Of a stretch of DNA of 64,000 nt, positions 25,827 to 35,125 are shown piece by piece. Origin of the DNA: Flavobacterium psychrotolerans. GTDB taxonomy: Bacteria > Bacteroidota > Bacteroidia > Flavobacteriales > Flavobacteriaceae. The stretch is taken from positions 1-64,000 of the forward strand of contig NZ_QCZI01000012.1 in the NCBI RefSeq assembly GCF_003097635.1, written 5' to 3'. The position numbers and the translations under genes were made by a program. Each line of letters opens with the position of its first letter. The stretch's first letter is position 1. The notes under the pieces are model-generated. The model was given only the letters and a program-made list of their open reading frames with translations, was not told the origin of the DNA and did not search any database.

Positions 25827-27146
25827 ATGAAAACATTAGATAAAATTCCGACAGGAAAAATTGAGCGTGCCAGTCAACTGGTGAAAACCGGTTTTAAGGT
25901 TGGAGGAAATTATGTGGCATACTATGGAGAAAAAATAATCAATCCTTCATTGACCAAGGAAAAGCTGAATGAAAGTAATGCGGAAGATATTTATGACGGT
26001 TTACAGAATTTGAAGGGAAGTGCCTTGAAGGTTGCCCAGATGTTGAGTATGGACAAAAGTATTATGCCACAAGCTTATGTAGATAAATTTTCGTTATCAC
26101 AATTTTCCGTTCCGCCATTATCGGCGCCATTAGTCAGAAAAACATTTAAAAAATATTTAGGTAAATTCCCGGAAGACCTATTCGATACGTTTACCCCAGA
26201 TTCCATAAATGCAGCAAGTATCGGTCAGGTACACTCGGCTACAAAAGACGGAAAGAAACTTGCCGTTAAAATTCAATATCCTGGAGTTGCAGAGAGTATA
26301 AGTTCTGATTTGGCATTGGTAAAGCCTTTTGCTACCAGAATGTTCAATCTGAAAGGTAAAGATTCTGAGAAATATTTTATAGAAGTAGAACATAAATTAT
26401 TGGAAGAAACCAATTATGTTTTAGAGCTCCAACAAAGCATAGAAATGGCTGAAGCCTGTAAAAACATCAAAGATTTACGATTTCCGAAATATTACCCCGA
26501 ATTGTCATCAGAAAAGATTTTGACCATGGATTGGATGGAAGGGGAACATTTGTCTGAATTTGTGGCTCATAATACCGATAGAGCAAAAGGGGACAAAATC
26601 GGTCAGGCGCTTTGGGATTTTTATATGTTTCAGATGCATGAGTTGCGACAAGTACATGCAGATCCGCATCCCGGTAATTTTTTAATCGACAAAGAGTCTC
26701 TTTTGATGCCGATTGATTTTGGATGTATTAAGAAAGTGCCGGAGGAATTTTATGTGCCTTATTTTGAATTGGCAAATCCAAAATTTATTAATAATCCAAT
26801 ACTATTTAAAGAAAAATTATATCAATTAGAAATATTGAGACCCGACGATTCTAAAATAGAGATTACGTATTTTACAGAAATATTTCATAAGCTATTGAGT
26901 TTGTTTACCAAACCGTTCCATGTGGATTATTTTGATTTTTCGGACGAAGCCTTTTTTGCAGCCATTGCAACCATGGCAGAAGAATTTACAAAAGACACCC
27001 AGTTAAGGAAGATGAATGGGAATAGAGGTTCCAAACATTTTTTATATATAAATAGAACATTTTTTGGATTATACAATCTCCTGAATGATTTGAAAGCAAG
27101 AGTTGATACTAAAAATTATATGATATATAATAGTGTTGAAAAATAG
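25827..27146 (+). CDS. ABC1/UbiB-family atypical kinase
   Basis: A 439-residue AarF/ABC1/UbiB-type protein. The alanine-rich nucleotide loop NAASIGQVHSA is present, along with AVKIQYPG, the HADPHPGNFLID catalytic stretch and the metal-binding PIDFGC. The family's KxGQ motif reads KVAQMLSM, glycine replaced by alanine. Homologues support quinone or lipid metabolism, but the organism is probably menaquinone-based, so the role is open. It is cotranscribed with the TetR-like gene. Confidence 0.9.
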   Translation: MKTLDKIPTGKIERASQLVKTGFKVGGNYVAYYGEKIINPSLTKEKLNESNAEDIYDGLQNLKGSALKVAQMLSMDKSIMPQAYVDKFSLSQFSVPPLSAPLVRKTFKKYLGKFPEDLFDTFTPDSINAASIGQVHSATKDGKKLAVKIQYPGVAESISSDLALVKPFATRMFNLKGKDSEKYFIEVEHKLLEETNYVLELQQSIEMAEACKNIKDLRFPKYYPELSSEKILTMDWMEGEHLSEFVAHNTDRAKGDKIGQALWDFYMFQMHELRQVHADPHPGNFLIDKESLLMPIDFGCIKKVPEEFYVPYFELANPKFINNPILFKEKLYQLEILRPDDSKIEITYFTEIFHKLLSLFTKPFHVDYFDFSDEAFFAAIATMAEEFTKDTQLRKMNGNRGSKHFLYINRTFFGLYNLLNDLKARVDTKNYMIYNSVEK

Positions 27147-27172
27147 TTAGTTTGTTGGTTATTATGTTGATT

Positions 27173-27213
27173 ATAAGAGCGTCTTTTTTGGGGAAATTCG
27201 CTCTTATTTTTTT
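27173..27213 (+). terminator. Terminator after the ABC1 kinase
   Basis: Stem ATAAGAGCG / CGCTCTTAT (27173-27181 with 27199-27207) with a 17-nt loop and a T-run after it. Confidence 0.8.
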
Positions 27214-27299
27214 GTATAAAATAATTTTATCTGAAAGAATGTCCCATGCTTCCATTCTTTATTTAAATTTGAAATTTAATTTCAATATTTTTTCAATTT

Positions 27300-28247
27300 A
27301 TGTTAATCGTCAATAATATTTCCTTTTCCTATAACGACACCCCTGTCATACAGAATATCAGTTTTACTATTCAGAAAGGACAAAATATAGCTATAATTGG
27401 GGAAAGTGGATGTGGGAAAAGCACGCTTTTAAAATTAATATATGGGTTATATGATTTAGATAAAGGGGAAATAGTTTATGATAATAAACAAATTTTAGGG
27501 CCTAAATTTAACCTAGTGCCTGGAGAAGATTACATTAAATACTTGGCGCAAGATTTCGATTTAATGCCTTATATTAACGTAGAAGAGAATATAGGCAAGT
27601 TTCTTTCGAATATGAACAAAGATAAAAAGGCTGCTCGTGTCCGCGAATTATTGGAAATGGTAGAAATGACGGAATTTGCAAAAATAAAACCTAAATATTT
27701 AAGTGGAGGACAGCAACAACGGGTGGCCTTAGCCCGAGTTTTAGCATTAGAGCCCGAGGTCTTGTTATTAGATGAACCTTTTAGCCAAATAGATACTTTT
27801 AGAAAAAGTGCTCTTCGAAGAAATCTATTTCAATATTTAAAGGCAAAACAAATCATTTGTATCATTGCCACACATGACAGTAAAGATATTCTGGCATTTT
27901 CAGACGAGACGATTGTCATTCAAAACGGGAATCTTATAGTTAAAGACCAAACCCAAAAAGTTTATGAACTTCAAAAAAGTAAATATATAGCCTCTCTCTT
28001 TGATGAGGTAAATGAAATTCCTTCACATTTGCTTCAATCTTCAACAGATAAAGAAACTATACTTTTAGTTTATCCGTATCAACTTCAAGTGGTAGAAAAA
28101 TCAGATTTGAAAGTTCGGATTCAGAATTCTTTTTATAAAGGGAACGGGTATTTAATTGAAGCTGTTTTTGAAAAGCAACGGCTCTATTTTGAGAGTTTAA
28201 CAGCGCTGGAAAAAGAAATTTTTATTTTTCTGGCATTAAAAAAATAA
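27300..28247 (+). CDS. Orphan ABC-transporter ATPase
   Basis: A 315-residue ATP-binding subunit. Walker A is GESGCGKST, the signature YLSGGQQQRVALARVL, and Walker B LLLDEPFSQID. After about residue 225 comes an extra domain (from SHLLQSSTDKETILLVYP) resembling the TOBE-type regulatory fold of importer ATPases. No permease or binding protein is near, so the substrate is unknown. It stands between two terminated transcription units. Confidence 0.9.
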   Translation: MLIVNNISFSYNDTPVIQNISFTIQKGQNIAIIGESGCGKSTLLKLIYGLYDLDKGEIVYDNKQILGPKFNLVPGEDYIKYLAQDFDLMPYINVEENIGKFLSNMNKDKKAARVRELLEMVEMTEFAKIKPKYLSGGQQQRVALARVLALEPEVLLLDEPFSQIDTFRKSALRRNLFQYLKAKQIICIIATHDSKDILAFSDETIVIQNGNLIVKDQTQKVYELQKSKYIASLFDEVNEIPSHLLQSSTDKETILLVYPYQLQVVEKSDLKVRIQNSFYKGNGYLIEAVFEKQRLYFESLTALEKEIFIFLALKK

Positions 28248-28337
28248 TTAAATATTTCGTATTGTTTTAAGATAAATAAAGGACTTAATAAGAGAATGTA
28301 TGGATATTTATTTTATTTTAGCAAAAAATAATCCCAC

Positions 28338-29612
28338 ATGAAAAAGTATTACTATTTGTTACTTTTATTTTCAATTTCCCTGACTGCACAATTGCAATGG
28401 AGACCGTTAACTTCAATTTTATCTAACGGAAATAACCAACGTTTTGATGATGTTTTTTTTCTAAATGAAAACTTGGGTTGGGCATTAAATGGTGCCTATG
28501 CAGCTGTTTTCAAAACCACTGACGGAGGAACAACCTGGACTCAGCAATTATCAGAAAAATCGGCTTCACTACCGGGCAATTATTATTTTAGAAATATTGA
28601 ATTCCTTAATGAAAATGTTGGCTTTGTAGGCACTCTAAATGGGGCTTTCTTTAAGACCGTTGATGGAGGTAACACCTGGACAACCGTAACGAATTTTTCA
28701 ACTAATCCTCCAGCGATATGTGGACTTGATACAGTTGGAGCTACTACGGTTTATGGATGTGGAGCCTATTTTTCACCGGCTTACATCATAAAATCCATCG
28801 ATAGTGGTGAAACATGGCAGTTTATCGACATGAGCGCATATGCAAATGCCCTTGTAGAAATTTTATTTTTGGATGAAAATATAGGATATGTTTCCGGAAA
28901 AAGTACTACTGGTGGGGTTGTCCTAAAAACGACAGACGGCGGAAACTCTTGGACGGAGATTTACAATACCAATATTGCTGGAGAATACGTTTGGAAGCTA
29001 CAAATTCTTGGCTCAGATTCAAAGGTATTATTTGGTTCAGTTGAAACTGAAGCTCCCAATACGGGAAGGCTAATCCAGTCATTAGATGCAGGTGTTAATT
29101 GGACGAGCAAAGTTTTTCCTGATACCAATGTTCAGGCTGTTGGTTTCTTGACCGAAAAACACGGTTGGATGGGTGGACATGCGACAGGTTTTTATGAGAC
29201 TACTGACGGTGGAGATACTTGGACAAATACTACTATTGGGAGTAATTTAAACAGAATATTTATTTTGAATGATAATTTAGCATACGCATCAGGAACTACA
29301 ATTTATAAATTTAACGATTCCAATTTAGCAACTACTGATTTTGTTGAAAAAGCCAGAATGCCTTTAAAAGCATTTGTACAGCCCAATCCAGTTAAGGACA
29401 AATTAAATGTCACTATAGGATTTACTGAAAGTGACCATGTCATCATTGAACTTTATGACAGTTTGGGACATCGGATTAAAGAGCTTCAGAAAGATGATAT
29501 TAATAAGGCATCGTCAAAAACGTATACTTTCGATTTTCCATATTCAACTGGAGTTTACATAATAAATCTGCATACAAATACGGGAAGACAATCGATAAAG
29601 TTTGTGAAATAA
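28338..29612 (+). CDS. T9SS-secreted protein with YCF48/BNR-like Asp-box repeats
   Basis: A 424-residue exported protein with a signal peptide (KYYYLLLLFSISLTAQ). At least six Asp-box repeats follow: TTDGGTTWT, TVDGGNTWT, SIDSGETW, TTDGGNSWT, SLDAGVNWT and TTDGGDTWT, forming a predicted beta-propeller. The last ~75 residues are a type A type IX secretion sorting domain (VQPNPVKDKLNV ... GVYIINL ... SIKFVK). It should be secreted or attached to the cell surface. No enzyme motif is seen; repeats of this type occur in photosystem-assembly-like and sialidase-like proteins. Confidence 0.92.
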   Translation: MKKYYYLLLLFSISLTAQLQWRPLTSILSNGNNQRFDDVFFLNENLGWALNGAYAAVFKTTDGGTTWTQQLSEKSASLPGNYYFRNIEFLNENVGFVGTLNGAFFKTVDGGNTWTTVTNFSTNPPAICGLDTVGATTVYGCGAYFSPAYIIKSIDSGETWQFIDMSAYANALVEILFLDENIGYVSGKSTTGGVVLKTTDGGNSWTEIYNTNIAGEYVWKLQILGSDSKVLFGSVETEAPNTGRLIQSLDAGVNWTSKVFPDTNVQAVGFLTEKHGWMGGHATGFYETTDGGDTWTNTTIGSNLNRIFILNDNLAYASGTTIYKFNDSNLATTDFVEKARMPLKAFVQPNPVKDKLNVTIGFTESDHVIIELYDSLGHRIKELQKDDINKASSKTYTFDFPYSTGVYIINLHTNTGRQSIKFVK

Positions 29613-29746
29613 GTCCTTAATTAATCTATTTTTTTTGGTAAATAATTGATGGTTGTCAATTTATAAAAATACCGTATCTTGTGGCTCAATAATGTACGGA
29701 TTATTTAAATTTGGCTTCCTTTTTTTAATAAAATACTAAAAATACC

Positions 29747-30760
29747 ATGATATACCATTCAAAAATATCAGGACTAGGCTACTTTGTTCCTGAGAATATT
29801 GTGACCAATGATGATTTGGCAAAAATTATAGACACTAACGACGAATGGATTCAGGAAAGAACAGGAATTAAAGAGCGAAGACATGTTGTAAAAGGAAGCG
29901 GAGAAACTACAACAACGATGGGTGTAAAAGCGGCTAAAATTGCCATTGAACGCTCAGGATTGGCAAAAGAGGCTATCGATTTTATCGTTTTCGCAACGAT
30001 TTCTCCCGACTATTATTTTCCTGGTCCGGGTGTAATGCTACAAAAAGAATTGGGCTTAAGAACAGTAGGAGCTTTGGATATTCGAAACCAATGTTCTGGA
30101 TTTATTTATGCTTTGTCTATTGCTGATCAATATATTAAGACCGGAATGTATAAGAACATTCTGATTGTTGGTTCTGAATTGCAATCTCTGGGTTTAGACA
30201 TGACTAATCGGGGACGTGGGGTTTCTGTGATTTTTGGCGATGGTGCAGGAGCAGCCATATTGAGCAGGGAAGAAGATCTTACCAAAGGAATTTTATCGAC
30301 GCATTTGCATTCCGAAGGGGAACATGCTAAAGAGTTGGCGGTTTTAGCGCCAGGAATGGGAGGGAGATGGGTTACGGATATCCTTGCGGATAATAATCTG
30401 GATGACGAAAGTTATTTTCCACACATGAACGGGCAATTTGTGTTTAAAAATGCAGTTGTTCGTTTTAGTGAAGTGATTAATGAAGCTTTGCAAGCTAATA
30501 ATTTGCAAGTGTCTGATATAGATATGTTAATTCCTCATCAGGCTAATTTGAGGATTTCACAATTTATTCAAAAAAAATTTAGTTTAAGGGACGACCAAGT
30601 TTTTAATAACATTCAAAAATTCGGGAATACCACGGCAGCTTCTATACCTATTGCATTGACTGAAGCTTGGGAAAAAGGAAAAATTAAGTCTGGAGATACG
30701 GTAGTTTTAGCTGCGTTTGGAAGTGGGTTTACTTGGGCTAGTGCCATAATTAAATGGTAA
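29747..30760 (+). CDS. 3-oxoacyl-ACP synthase III (KAS III) family protein
   Basis: A 337-residue thiolase-fold condensing enzyme. The catalytic Cys is in IRNQCSGFIYAL, the His in IPHQANLRI and the Asn in KFGNTTAASIP. KAS III (FabH) starts fatty-acid chains by joining acetyl-CoA to malonyl-ACP. It is not in a fatty-acid cluster, so it may be a second copy with a different primer or used in pigment or special lipid synthesis. A shared terminator follows. Confidence 0.9.
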   Translation: MIYHSKISGLGYFVPENIVTNDDLAKIIDTNDEWIQERTGIKERRHVVKGSGETTTTMGVKAAKIAIERSGLAKEAIDFIVFATISPDYYFPGPGVMLQKELGLRTVGALDIRNQCSGFIYALSIADQYIKTGMYKNILIVGSELQSLGLDMTNRGRGVSVIFGDGAGAAILSREEDLTKGILSTHLHSEGEHAKELAVLAPGMGGRWVTDILADNNLDDESYFPHMNGQFVFKNAVVRFSEVINEALQANNLQVSDIDMLIPHQANLRISQFIQKKFSLRDDQVFNNIQKFGNTTAASIPIALTEAWEKGKIKSGDTVVLAAFGSGFTWASAIIKW

Positions 30761-30784
30761 AAATACTTGTGATTTGCTGAAATC

Positions 30785-30817
30785 AAAAAAACCGAGACAT
30801 ATATCTCGGTTTTTTTG
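30785..30817. terminator. Bidirectional terminator after KAS III
   Basis: ACCGAGA (30791-30797) and TCTCGGT (30804-30810) form a 7-bp GC-rich stem flanked by A- and T-runs. It serves the KAS III gene and the small minus-strand gene at 30839-30949. Confidence 0.85.
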
Positions 30818-30838
30818 AAAAAATCTTTATTAGAATTT

Positions 30839-30949
30839 TTAATCTCTTTTAGGACTATTTTTCTTGTCTCTTTTTTCTTCTTTCTTTTCTTTTGCCGTTT
30901 TAAGTGGTTCTTTTTTTACGGTTTTCTTTGCGTCTTGACTTTTGGCCAT
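30839..30949 (-). CDS. 36-residue lysine-rich small protein
   Basis: A short open frame of 36 residues, MAKSQDAKKTVKKEPLKTAK and then a highly charged EKKEEKRDKKNSPKRD tail. About 40% is lysine/arginine and it is predicted disordered. Very similar micro-proteins, by recall, are present in other Bacteroidetes, and the frame ends just before a good terminator. It could bind nucleic acid or ribosomes. No function is established. Confidence 0.55.
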   Translation of the reverse strand: MAKSQDAKKTVKKEPLKTAKEKKEEKRDKKNSPKRD

Positions 30950-31144
30950 GATATTTTTTTTAAAGTTAGTTTTAAAATTTATTCAAGTAAAGATAAATAT
31001 TATTTTTGAGTTTTTTTAAAGACCCAATTCTTTTTTAAGACTTCTATCAAAAAGTCTCAAAATACAGGCTTTGAGCAGTATGATTCCAGTGTAATACCTT
31101 TCATTAATTGGTGCGGTTTTGTTTCAAACGGCATACTTTTTTCA

Positions 31145-32680
31145 TTACCCAAGCCATCCATCCCTATCTAAACTGCGATACTGTATTGCCTCTGCAATAT
31201 GTGAAGCGCCAACATCCTTAGTTCCTTCCAAGTCCGCAATGGTCCGGGAAACTTTTAATATTCGATCATAGGCACGCGCGGATAAATTCAAACGTTCCAT
31301 GGCGGTTTTCAATAACTGAAGGGAAGTCTCATCAAGTTTGCAAAATTCACGAATGTGTTTCGTATTCATTTGTGCATTATAATTTACGGTTTCATTCGAT
31401 TCAAAGCGTGACGTTTGAATTTCTCGGGCTTGTGTCACTCTGGCACGTATATCAACACTACTTTCGGCTTTTCTGTCATCAGATAATTTTTCGAAAGGAA
31501 CTGGGGTCACTTCAATATGAATATCGATTCGGTCTAAAAGAGGCCCCGAAATTTTACTTAAATACCGTTGCATTTCATGAGGTGAGGAGGTTTGTGGTGA
31601 ATCAGGGTCATTAAAAAAACCACTCGGACTCGGATTCATACTTGCCACTAACATAAAAGAGGATGGATAGGTCACGGTAAACTTGGCTCTAGAAATTGTG
31701 ACTTCTCGGTCTTCTAAGGGTTGACGCATGACTTCTAAGACATCACGCTTGAATTCTGGTAATTCATCCAAAAACAAAACGCCATTATGAGCCATTGAAA
31801 TTTCCCCTGGCTGCGGGTAACTTCCACCGCCAACAAGTGCTACATTTGAAATCGTATGGTGTGGGCTTCGAAACGGTCTTTGATTCATCAATCCTACTTC
31901 TTTTAATTTTCCCGCAACACTGTGGATTTTTGTGGTTTCGAGTGCTTCGCGCAAAGTCATAGGTGGTAAAATGCTTGGCAAACGTTTGGCTAACATGGTT
32001 TTTCCAGCCCCAGGAGGGCCAATAAGAATAATGTTATGGCCGCCTGCAGCCGCAATTTCCATACAACGCTTAATACTTTCTTGGCCTTTTACATCACTAA
32101 AATCATGTTCGGGAAAATCCAATGTTTTATAAAATTCGGCACGAGTATCAATCGTTGTGGGTTCTAGTATTCCTTTTCCTTCAAAAAAATCAATAACCTC
32201 TTGTACGTTTTCAACACCATATACATCTAAACCCGTTACGATTGCAGCCTCCTTCACATTTTGAATGGGGAGGAAGAACCCTTTAAACCCCTCTTCTTTG
32301 GCCTTTATGGCAATGGGGAGAGCGCCTTTTATGGGTTGTAGACTGCCATCCAGAGACAATTCTCCCATGATGATATATTTGTCGACTTCATCGGCTTTAA
32401 TTTGGGTAGAGGCAACCAGAATCCCAATAGCCAATGTTAAATCATAGGCTGAACCTTCTTTACGTAAATCGGCTGGAGCCATATTTATGGTAATTTTTTT
32501 ACCTGGCATGTTATATCCGTTGTTTTTTAGTGCAGCGGCAATACGGTAACTACTTTCTTTAATCGCATTATCGGGTAAGCCAACAAGGTGGTACCCAATT
32601 CCTTTATCCATGTTTACTTCTACGGTGATTGTCGTTGCTTCTACACCAAAAACGGCGCTTCCAAATACTTTAATTAGCAT
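31145..32680 (-). CDS. YifB/ComM-family Mg-chelatase-like AAA+ ATPase
   Basis: A 511-residue protein with an N-terminal ribosomal-S5-like domain (residues 1-170), a central AAA+ module with Walker A GPPGAGKT and Walker B LFLDELPEF, and a C-terminal Mg-chelatase domain. ComM homologues act as branch-migration helicases in natural transformation. Length and layout are standard. Confidence 0.95.
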   Translation of the reverse strand: MLIKVFGSAVFGVEATTITVEVNMDKGIGYHLVGLPDNAIKESSYRIAAALKNNGYNMPGKKITINMAPADLRKEGSAYDLTLAIGILVASTQIKADEVDKYIIMGELSLDGSLQPIKGALPIAIKAKEEGFKGFFLPIQNVKEAAIVTGLDVYGVENVQEVIDFFEGKGILEPTTIDTRAEFYKTLDFPEHDFSDVKGQESIKRCMEIAAAGGHNIILIGPPGAGKTMLAKRLPSILPPMTLREALETTKIHSVAGKLKEVGLMNQRPFRSPHHTISNVALVGGGSYPQPGEISMAHNGVLFLDELPEFKRDVLEVMRQPLEDREVTISRAKFTVTYPSSFMLVASMNPSPSGFFNDPDSPQTSSPHEMQRYLSKISGPLLDRIDIHIEVTPVPFEKLSDDRKAESSVDIRARVTQAREIQTSRFESNETVNYNAQMNTKHIREFCKLDETSLQLLKTAMERLNLSARAYDRILKVSRTIADLEGTKDVGASHIAEAIQYRSLDRDGWLG

Positions 32681-32771
32681 GTCATAAATTTAGCATGTTA
32701 AATTAATAAAATATTGGTTGTAACAAGAAGTAATTTACCATAATTTTGAAATTCAAAAAAAAATAATAATT

Positions 32772-33149
32772 ATGGGAATATTCAATGCTATTTTAGGCAA
32801 CGCATCAGAAGTAAATATAGAAAACGTTTCAAAAGAATTTGAACCTATCTTAATTGATGGTGAAATTATTGAAAAGGCCTATAAAGTGATTAAAGACATG
32901 TTTGTTTTTACGAATAAACGATTAATTTTGGTAGAGAAACAATTGGTAGGTACTAAAGTGGATTATATGTCAATTCCATATTTTAATATCCAAAAGTTTT
33001 CTAAAGAAAGTGCTGGAATACTCGATTTGGATGCGGAGTTGAAAATTTGGCTTAAAAGTGAACATACTCCAATATCCAAACAGTTCGGAAAAGGAGGCAA
33101 TAATATCAATGAGGTTTATCAGATTTTGAGTCAACACACATTAAAATAG
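32772..33149 (+). CDS. Bacterial PH-domain protein
   Basis: A 125-residue protein that is a single bacterial pleckstrin-homology domain of the bPH type: strands such as MFVFTNKRLILVEKQ and a C-terminal helix ending YQILSQHTLK. No signal or membrane segment. Family function is unclear. It is monocistronic, with a terminator at 33170. Confidence 0.88.
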   Translation: MGIFNAILGNASEVNIENVSKEFEPILIDGEIIEKAYKVIKDMFVFTNKRLILVEKQLVGTKVDYMSIPYFNIQKFSKESAGILDLDAELKIWLKSEHTPISKQFGKGGNNINEVYQILSQHTLK

Positions 33150-33169
33150 AGACTTACAATTATCTATAA

Positions 33170-33213
33170 AAAATGCATCAATTGTTTTTAGTACACTTGG
33201 TGCATTTTTTATT
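33170..33213 (+). terminator. Terminator of the PH-domain gene
   Basis: AAAAATGCATCAA (33170-33182) pairs with TTGGTGCATTTTT (33199-33211) with one wobble, followed by T-rich sequence. Confidence 0.75.
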
Positions 33214-33298
33214 GGTAAACAATGTATTTACACTCCGAAAAGGGCATTATTTATTAAAATCAGTATTGCTGAATTGTAAATATTGGTATTGAATTATC

Positions 33299-33325
33299 AT
33301 ATACCCCTAAAATTTGGTGGTATAT
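33299..33325. promoter_or_regulatory. Inverted repeat upstream of the ammonium transporter
   Basis: ATATACC (33299-33305) and GGTATAT (33319-33325) are exact inverted copies with a 13-nt spacer, about 95 nt upstream of amt. It may be an operator for nitrogen control. No known consensus fits. Confidence 0.35.
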
Positions 33326-33420
33326 TTTGAAATAATGATAAAAATTAAATAATAAAACGTGTTTTTAATGGGGGTTTCAAATGTTTTTATACTTTTATCA
33401 AAATTTTAAAACTAAAAACA

Positions 33421-34746
33421 ATGCGAAAAATTATTTTAAGTGTGATTCTAATCACGATTTTGGTATTATCCATTTTCTCCATTTATTTATTTCCGGATGT
33501 TACAACATTAGGAGCGCACGTTGTTGCCCTAAAATTAGACACTGGTGATACGGCTTGGATGATAGTAGCCACCGCTCTTGTACTGATAATGACACCAGGA
33601 CTTGGTTTCTTTTATGGAGGTATGGTTGGGAAAAAGAATGTAATTAGTACCATGTTGCAAAGTTTCATGGCAATGGTAATTGTAACGGTTTTATGGGTAG
33701 TTATTGGATTCGGATTGTGTTTTGGACCAACTATTGGTGGTTTCATAGGTAATCCAACATTCAATATGTTTTTTCAAGGGGTAAGCGCTAATACGGCTTG
33801 GGAATTGGCTCCAACTATTCCAATGCTTTTATTTGCTTTTTTTCAAGCAAAATTTGCTATCATCACGCCAGCGTTAATCACAGGGGCTTTTGCAGAACGT
33901 ATCCGTTTTTGGGCATACTTGTTATTTATGGTTTTATTCATATTATTAGTATATGCACCTTTGTGCCACATGACTTGGCATCCTGATGGAATGTTCTTCA
34001 AAATGGGAGTTCTTGATTTTGCAGGAGGCACAGTAGTACACATGAGTGCAGGTTGGGCAGCTCTTGCAGGAGCAATGTTTTTGGGAAAAAGAAAAGTTCA
34101 AAAAGTAAACCCGGCTCGTATTACATATGTGTTGTTAGGGACTGGTTTGTTGTGGTTCGGTTGGTTTGGTTTCAATGCGGGTTCTGCAGTAGGTGCTAGT
34201 AGTCTTGCTGCTCAAGCACTAGGAACTACAACTGTTGCTGCCGCTGCTGCTGCAATGGCTTGGGTATTTCTTGATAAAATTTTGGGTCACAAATTATCAG
34301 CAATGGGAGCCTGTATAGGAGCTGTTGTGGGGTTGGTTGCGATTACGCCAGCTGCAGGTTTCGTTTCAATTCCTTCTGCAATTGCCATTGGTGTAATTGC
34401 AAGTATTGTAAGTAACCTTGTAGTGAGTAAATTCCCTAAAGGAAAAATTGACGATGCTTTGGATGTATTTGCCTGTCACGGTGTAGGTGGTATGGTTGGT
34501 ATGCTTTTAACGGGTGTATTTGCTTCAAAATCAGTGAATCCTATTGTTGGCGACAACCAAGGTTTGATTTTTGGTGACGCCACTTTATTTTTAATCCAAT
34601 TAAAAGCATTGGTTTTGGTATCAATATTTGCTTTTGCAGTTTCATACGCTTTATTCTTTATTGTGAACAAAATTACTCCATTAAGAGTAAGTGAAGAAAA
34701 AGAAGAATTAGGTTTAGATATTTCTCAACATGGTGAATATTTGTAA
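33421..34746 (+). CDS. amt: Ammonium transporter (Amt)
   Basis: A 441-residue Amt/Mep channel. About eleven to twelve membrane helices follow an N-terminal signal-like segment. Family landmarks are GLGFFYGGMVG, the pore histidine region VVHMSAGWAALAGA and FACHGVGGMVGMLLTG. No glnK/PII gene is adjacent, unusual for amt generally. It lies 3.5 kb from the nitrate region and would supply the same nitrogen pool. Two terminators follow. Confidence 0.96.
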   Translation: MRKIILSVILITILVLSIFSIYLFPDVTTLGAHVVALKLDTGDTAWMIVATALVLIMTPGLGFFYGGMVGKKNVISTMLQSFMAMVIVTVLWVVIGFGLCFGPTIGGFIGNPTFNMFFQGVSANTAWELAPTIPMLLFAFFQAKFAIITPALITGAFAERIRFWAYLLFMVLFILLVYAPLCHMTWHPDGMFFKMGVLDFAGGTVVHMSAGWAALAGAMFLGKRKVQKVNPARITYVLLGTGLLWFGWFGFNAGSAVGASSLAAQALGTTTVAAAAAAMAWVFLDKILGHKLSAMGACIGAVVGLVAITPAAGFVSIPSAIAIGVIASIVSNLVVSKFPKGKIDDALDVFACHGVGGMVGMLLTGVFASKSVNPIVGDNQGLIFGDATLFLIQLKALVLVSIFAFAVSYALFFIVNKITPLRVSEEKEELGLDISQHGEYL

Positions 34747-34766
34747 GTCATTTAAATAAAGAAATC

Positions 34767-34801
34767 AAAACACTCTAGAGATTCGTTTTTAGAGTGTTTT
34801 T
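34767..34801 (+). terminator. First terminator after amt
   Basis: AAAACACTCTA (34767-34777) pairs exactly with TAGAGTGTTTT (34790-34800), 12-nt loop. Confidence 0.85.
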
Positions 34802-34824
34802 GATTTTAAATACATAAAAAACAA

Positions 34825-34857
34825 AAAAAGCTCCGTTTGATGTAAACGGAGCTTTTT
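34825..34857 (+). terminator. Second terminator after amt
   Basis: AAAAAGCTCCGTTT (34825-34838) pairs exactly with AAACGGAGCTTTTT (34844-34857), loop GATGT. A strong second stop, so amt and grpE are insulated. Confidence 0.9.
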
Positions 34858-35125
34858 ATTTATAAAATTTTTTGAATTAATAATATTTTAGAAGCTTAAC
34901 ACTAACCTTAAGTTTCAATTTTAGCAAATTAAAATTTACTGAGACAAACTTAATGAAAACGAAAACGAAATAGTCTTAAAATTTTATTAATTTTAATTAT
35001 ATTTTTAAAGACATTTTACCCAATATATTTAGATGCTAGTTCTGTTAAATCCCCAATGATGACTAAAACAGTGACAATTTGACAATTTTTTATAAATGGC
35101 AGTAATTTTGATTATAAAGTTTGCA
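34858..35125 (+). other. grpE leader region
   Basis: A 268-bp AT-rich stretch between the amt terminators and grpE. I see no gene, no CIRCE-type inverted repeat and no exact TAnnTTTG element. A tandem ACAATTTGACAATTTT near 35072-35090 is the only local repeat. It presumably holds the grpE-dnaJ promoter. Confidence 0.4.

Noticed and set aside
30815-31009. 64-residue plus-strand ORF rich in Phe and Leu after KAS III
   Set aside because: It is the complement of the lysine-rich small ORF and begins inside the terminator, so it is a shadow frame.
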